Shown piece by piece: positions 60,941 through 64,000 of a DNA stretch of 64,000 nt (position 1 is its first letter; each line of letters opens with the position of its first letter). The DNA is from Thiodiazotropha sp040791665 (GTDB taxonomy: Bacteria; Pseudomonadota; Gammaproteobacteria; Chromatiales; Chromatiaceae), in the NCBI GenBank assembly GCA_040791665.1, contig JBFNNX010000010.1, positions 237,486-301,485 on the forward strand. The letters are read 5' to 3'. The notes under the pieces were generated by a model that saw only the letters and a list, made by a program, of their open reading frames with translations, made no database searches and was not told the origin of the DNA. Both the position numbers and the translations under genes were made by a program.

Positions 60941-61285
60941 ATGAAAATCGCGGTTATCTTCGGCGGGTCAAGCGAAGAGCGTGACGTTTCGATTGCGAGT
61001 GGCTTACAAGTCATCTCCGGGCTACGAATAGCCGGGCACGATGTGATTGCCGTTGATACAGCCAAAGGTGTACTCACGTCTGATGCCGTGCGCTCGCTGG
61101 CAGGCTTCGAGGTATTGAATAAGCCCCCGGAGTCGTATGCACTCGTGGAGGCAAGCAGTAAATCACCGATGGCTGTGGTAGGTGCACCTGAGCTTGCCGA
61201 TGTTGATGTGGTGTTTATTGCACTTCATGGTGGGACAGGTGAGGACGGGACATTCCAGGTATTGCTAGAGGCATCGAACATCCCG
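60941..61285 (+). pseudogene. D-alanine--D-alanine ligase N-terminal fragment
   Basis: About 115 residues match the N-terminal domain of Ddl: MKIAVIFGGSSEERDVSIASG and FIALHGGTGEDGTFQVLLEASNIP. Homology stops where YTGSG would be expected, and the frame runs out at 61321. The ATP-grasp domain is missing, so it cannot be active. Confidence 0.88.
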
Positions 61286-61473
61286 TTGTGCGTGAGAAGA
61301 GGGGGCAGCTACCTACCTTGATCGAACGAGAGGCTGACTATATTCGTTATGTGCTGGAGCACTGTGGTCAGAATCGAACGTATACCGCAAAGATCCTTGG
61401 AATCGATCGCGTCTCATTGTGGCGGAAACTGAAGAAATATAATTTAGTGGAGAGTGACGAGGCAAAGATTTGA
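61286..61473 (+). pseudogene. C-terminal Fis-type HTH of an NtrC-family regulator
   Basis: The frame LPTLIEREADYIRYVLEHCGQNRTYTAKILGIDRVSLWRKLKKYNL is the last domain of sigma-54 activators (quoted as landmark LEHCGQNRTYTAKILGIDR). The receiver and AAA+ parts are absent. It is fused, in another frame, to the Ddl fragment, so the two remnants were joined by deletion or recombination. Confidence 0.85.
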
Positions 61474-61565
61474 GTGGATTAGCCAACAATATATGATTCA
61501 TATCTATGCACCCGGTGATGGTGTTTACTGTGCATATGACACGAACAAAGCAAGAAGCTCATTTT

Positions 61566-61830
61566 TTACTGACCATGTTCGTTGTGGTTATCTACTTTTC
61601 CTGTTTTTATATGTTTTGTCAGAGAGCCTAGTAAATCATAAAGAAAGCCGATATATCTTTTGTCATCATCTCCTCTTATCACATGCACTCCTATACTTTT
61701 CAACTGTACTATAGAGTCTTTTGTACTTCTCTGTGTTTTTGGAAGCAAGCTCATTTGGAATAGACACAAACGTTGTGCTTCTTTTCGTTTTCACGCACTC
61801 TCCGTAGTTGCTACTCACTGTACTTGCCTC
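61566..61830 (-). pseudogene. Remnant gene split over two frames
   Basis: Reading minus from the attC core at 61837, one frame gives TKRSTTFVSIPNELASKNTEKYKRLYSTVEK and stops near 61635. The other, open from 61769, gives SIGVHVIRGDDDKRYIGFLYDLL and stops at 61566. Both look coding and would join at a single frameshift near 61700. Family unknown. It follows the attC core box as the next cassette would. Confidence 0.35.
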
Positions 61831-61893
61831 ACTTAACGACCTTGCTCAGTGGGGCGAGCGGCAGCGAGCATCCACTGAAGCCGCTGGTTATGC
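61831..61893 (-). other. Integron attC recombination site of the DUF1493 cassette
   Basis: 63 bases. On the minus strand the inverse core GCATAAC (61893-61887) is followed by paired arms CTTCAGTGG / CCACTGAG and ends at the core GTTAAGT (61837-61831), which fits GTTRRRY. The stop codon TAA of the DUF1493 gene lies in the inverse core. The inverse core is the exact complement of GTTATGC at the cassette's other end (62263-62257), the relation expected of a gene cassette. Confidence 0.75.
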
Positions 61894-62250
61894 ATTTTGC
61901 ACACTGTTTGGCTCAAACCACTCTCCTTTTTGCGCGCAATCCACGAGATGGCCTAATGTAATTGGGGGTAAATCACATGACATTTCATCATTGCCTCGTA
62001 TTTTCTCGTATAAGTACTTTGCAAGGCTTATTAATGACACGCCTTCTTCTGGACCAAAGTAATAACCCCAATCGAAGCCGTCTAGTTTTACATTAAATTC
62101 CTTTGCAAATGCCTCAATAAATTCCATCCCATCTAGTCCTACTATACCGAAATCATGTGCAAGTCTTGTATTAGGCGTAATTTCTTTTTTTATTTCCCAG
62201 AGTTCACGAATAGTAAATTCTTTAACTTGTTCAAATGTTACATCTTTCAT
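61888..62250 (-). CDS. DUF1493 family protein, integron cassette gene
   Basis: 120 residues from the ATG at 62250; an ATG at 62265 lies inside the core box and is less likely. It matches the DUF1493/acyl-carrier-like pattern: TRLAHDFGIVGLDGMEFIEAFAKEFNVKLDGFDWGYYF. Family members are small cytoplasmic proteins of unknown role, common in cassette arrays and islands. The gene starts seven bases after the core GTTATGC and ends in the attC at 61831-61893. Low G+C relative to the core genome. Confidence 0.85.
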   Translation of the reverse strand: MKDVTFEQVKEFTIRELWEIKKEITPNTRLAHDFGIVGLDGMEFIEAFAKEFNVKLDGFDWGYYFGPEEGVSLISLAKYLYEKIRGNDEMSCDLPPITLGHLVDCAQKGEWFEPNSVQNA

Positions 62251-62256
62251 TTGTAT

Positions 62257-62420
62257 GCATAACATTTAAGTAGCAGGCAACTTGCCTCCAATCCCACCTA
62301 TATCCGTATTCAACAGGCAACCTGCCTTATAACCAGCCTAAAAAGGTTGGATATAAGGCGATCTGCACGGAAATAATCGTGCAATCCGCCTGCAAGTTGC
62401 AGTAAGGGGAGGTGTTGGAT
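62257..62420 (-). other. Structured inverted-repeat element, possible long attC
   Basis: Contains GCCTTATA (62324-62331) / TATAAGGC (62352-62359) around a second stem CCAGCCT / AGGTTGG, a hairpin TGCACG (62364-62369) / CGTGCA (62378-62383), and the outer complement GCAACTTGC (62277-62285) / GCAAGTTGC (62392-62400). It ends at the core GTTATGC (62263-62257), where the DUF1493 cassette begins, and ATCCAAC (62420-62414) fits an inverse core, so it may be the preceding cassette's attC in the long VCR style. Confidence 0.5.
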
Positions 62421-62972
62421 TAGAAATAACCTCCCTGTTGGTCCTTATATTTACTCTTTTTCTCATGTGCTTACCAGTCATCTATCCAGGCTTTCATATA
62501 TATGACCAAAGCAGCCTGCTTGTAGGAATCGGGCAACTTACCTGCTATCTCCGGATATTTCGTAAATTGGTTGTTGACTAGTAGGTTGATGCTTTTAGTC
62601 TCGGAGAATAAATGGAGAAAGAGCGCATCGATAACATGGGGTCGAGGATGTAACAGAAACTTAACTGTTTTCTTGATGTGTTGGTGTTTGGGAAGTAGTT
62701 TCTGCTTTTGCAGGGTGTTTGGTGTGGTGGGCTATATCCTACGTAGGGCATATATTAAAGAGTGAAGCGGTTAGCAGGATGGGTGGGTTGTCGATCGTTG
62801 GGAACGGCGACAGTATGACGGGGTTCTCTCCGCCGGTATCCTGGTTTTGACTTGTCGCGCGGGACTGTATTAGACTTCGCCTGCAACAGGCATTACCCGT
62901 TAAGCCTTTGATTTCATGATAACTACATGGATATGGAATCGAATGGCCTGGAGATGGGCCGTGCCGAACTGC
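62421..62972. other. Intergenic region without a supported gene
   Basis: About 550 bases between the cassette remnant and the thrS leader. The one open frame (62571-62765) has no ribosome site or recognisable protein. The composition changes from A/T-rich to core-like near 62780, which probably marks the island's right edge. Confidence 0.5.
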
Positions 62973-63033
62973 ACAATCCGTCCTTTTGGATTGTCTGACA
63001 TCATAGGGCCGGCCCCAAGGTGCCGGCTTTTTT
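62973..63033 (+). promoter_or_regulatory. thrS leader with two hairpins, the second terminator-like
   Basis: Hairpin ACAATCC (62973-62979) / GGATTGT (62988-62994), then GCCGGC (63008-63013) / GCCGGC (63022-63027) followed by six T. The second ends 49 bases before thrS. With no gene directly upstream to terminate, attenuation of thrS is possible. Confidence 0.55.
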
Positions 63034-63082
63034 AATTTTCAAGTGGCCTCTCGTATGGGCCACCACTGATGAGGAAGTCATA

Positions 63083-64000
63083 TGCCCGTTATCTCGCTCC
63101 CCGATGGTTCCCAACGTGAATTTGATCAAGCGGTGACTGTCTATGAGATCGCCGCGGATATCGGACCCGGACTCGCCAAGGCCGCCCTGGCCGGTCGGGT
63201 CGACGGACGCCTGGTCGATACCTCTTTTCTTGTCGAGAAGGATTGCGAAGTCGCCATCGTCACCAGCCGTGACGATGAGGCGCTGGAATTGATCCGTCAC
63301 GACGCCGCCCATGTCATGGCGCAGGCGGTACAGGAACTCTATCCCGGTACCCAGGTCACCATCGGTCCCGCCATCGAGGATGGATTCTATTATGATTTTT
63401 CCCGCGATGAGGCCTTCACCCCGGACGATCTGAAGAAGATCGAACAGCGCATGCACGAAATCGTCAAGCGCAATCTGCCGCTGCAGCGGGAGGTATGGGA
63501 CAGGGAAGAGGCGATACGGACATTCGACTCCATCGGTGAGAAATACAAGGTGGAGATCATCAAGGAGTTCATCCCGGAAGGCGAGGAGGTTTCGGTCTAC
63601 CGTCAGGGCGACTGGTTCGATGTCTGCCGTGGACCCCATCTGCCCAGTACCGGGATGTTGGGCAAGGGATTCAAACTGATGAAGGTGGCCGGTGCCTATT
63701 GGCGGGGCGATTCCAATAACGAGATGCTGCAGCGCATCTATGGCACGGCCTGGCGCGACAAGAAGGAGCTGAAGGCCTATCTGCACCGCCTGGAAGAGGC
63801 GGAGAAGCGGGATCACCGCAAGATAGGCAAGGCCCAGGATCTCTTTCATACCCAGGAAGAGGCCCCCGGCATGGCCTTCTGGCATGACAAAGGCTGGCGG
63901 ATCTACCTCGTGATTCAGCAATATATCCGCGATAAGTTGAAGGATCACGGTTACCAGGAGGTGCATACACCCCAGGTGATCGACCGTACCCTGTGGGAGA
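63083..64000 (+). CDS. thrS: Threonyl-tRNA synthetase, N-terminal part (3' end outside window)
   Basis: 306 codons from the ATG at 63083, cut by the window end. TGS domain (MPVISLPDGSQREFDQAV), then the editing domain with RHDAAHVMAQAVQELYP, the HxxxH-type zinc site and GFYYDFSRDEAFTPDDL, and the start of the catalytic core (YGTAWRDKKELKAYLHRLEEAEKRDHRKIGKAQDLF, given in short). It charges tRNA-Thr and removes mischarged serine. In related bacteria infC-rpmI-rplT follow; they would be beyond the window. Confidence 0.97.

Noticed and set aside
62571..62765. 64-residue frame before thrS
   Set aside because: No ribosome site and no coding character.
63001..63966. Minus-strand frame opposite thrS
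   Set aside because: Shadow of thrS, whose family motifs are on the plus strand.

Overview
The window looks like part of the chromosome of a gammaproteobacterium. uvrB, pcm, aspartate aminotransferase, ygbA, a zur/znu locus and a thrS start have gammaproteobacterial-type sequences. The multihaem cytochrome, the membrane-bound Mrp/complex I-like gene set and the many c-di-GMP proteins fit a free-living or symbiotic sulfur-oxidising lineage (Chromatiales/Sedimenticola type). That placement is inference; no rRNA or other decisive marker is present.

Layout. 1-772: end of a five-haem cytochrome c gene. 832-7551 (minus): operon of a TolC-type outer-membrane protein, three PhnD-like periplasmic binding proteins and a membrane PAS-GGDEF-EAL protein, with no ABC transporter. 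7707-19735 (minus): rubrerythrin-like protein and a 12-gene operon for a membrane complex that joins Mrp antiporter subunits (E, F, G, MbhD, MbhE-B fusion, C, two D/NuoL-type) to NuoH/B/C/D-like subunits and a ferredoxin-GltD-type flavoprotein. Palindromic spacers sit between several of these genes. 19.7-22.3 kb: sparse region with small unknown genes. 22.3-27.6 kb: tRNA-Asn, FimT-like pseudopilin, aminotransferase, uvrB, pcm, tRNA-Val. 27.7-40.9 kb: signalling block (REC-PAS-GGDEF-EAL, single receiver, 1588-residue PAS/GAF histidine kinase, HTH-receiver, HD-GYP, ygbA, a second PhnD/GGDEF-EAL pair). 41.1-48.0 kb: carbohydrate module (SDR dehydrogenase, two glucosidases, gluconokinase-lactonase fusion) that reads as glucoside to glucose to gluconolactone to gluconate to 6-phosphogluconate. 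48.1-49.3 kb: unknown conserved-looking protein. 49.3-55.7 kb: zinc uptake regulon with a Zur box in the divergent promoter and a second binding protein/permease pair lacking its own ATPase.

55.7-62.4 kb is a mobile or degraded accessory island: a HigB/HigA-like toxin-antitoxin pair whose toxin is frameshifted in an A10 tract, a MITE, a TIR-domain fragment, an IS1182-family element, a second IS1182 remnant, a lipoprotein, a truncated lipoprotein, an ANT(6)-type nucleotidyltransferase, a Ddl/NtrC chimera of two gene fragments, and a DUF1493 gene that has the hallmarks of an integron cassette. No integron integrase is in the window. The right edge (63083 onward) is thrS, preceded by a leader with a terminator-like hairpin.

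The most notable systems are the MBX-like Mrp/complex I-like operon, the orphan PhnD binding proteins paired twice with GGDEF-EAL proteins, and the glucoside-to-gluconate module with a fused kinase-lactonase.
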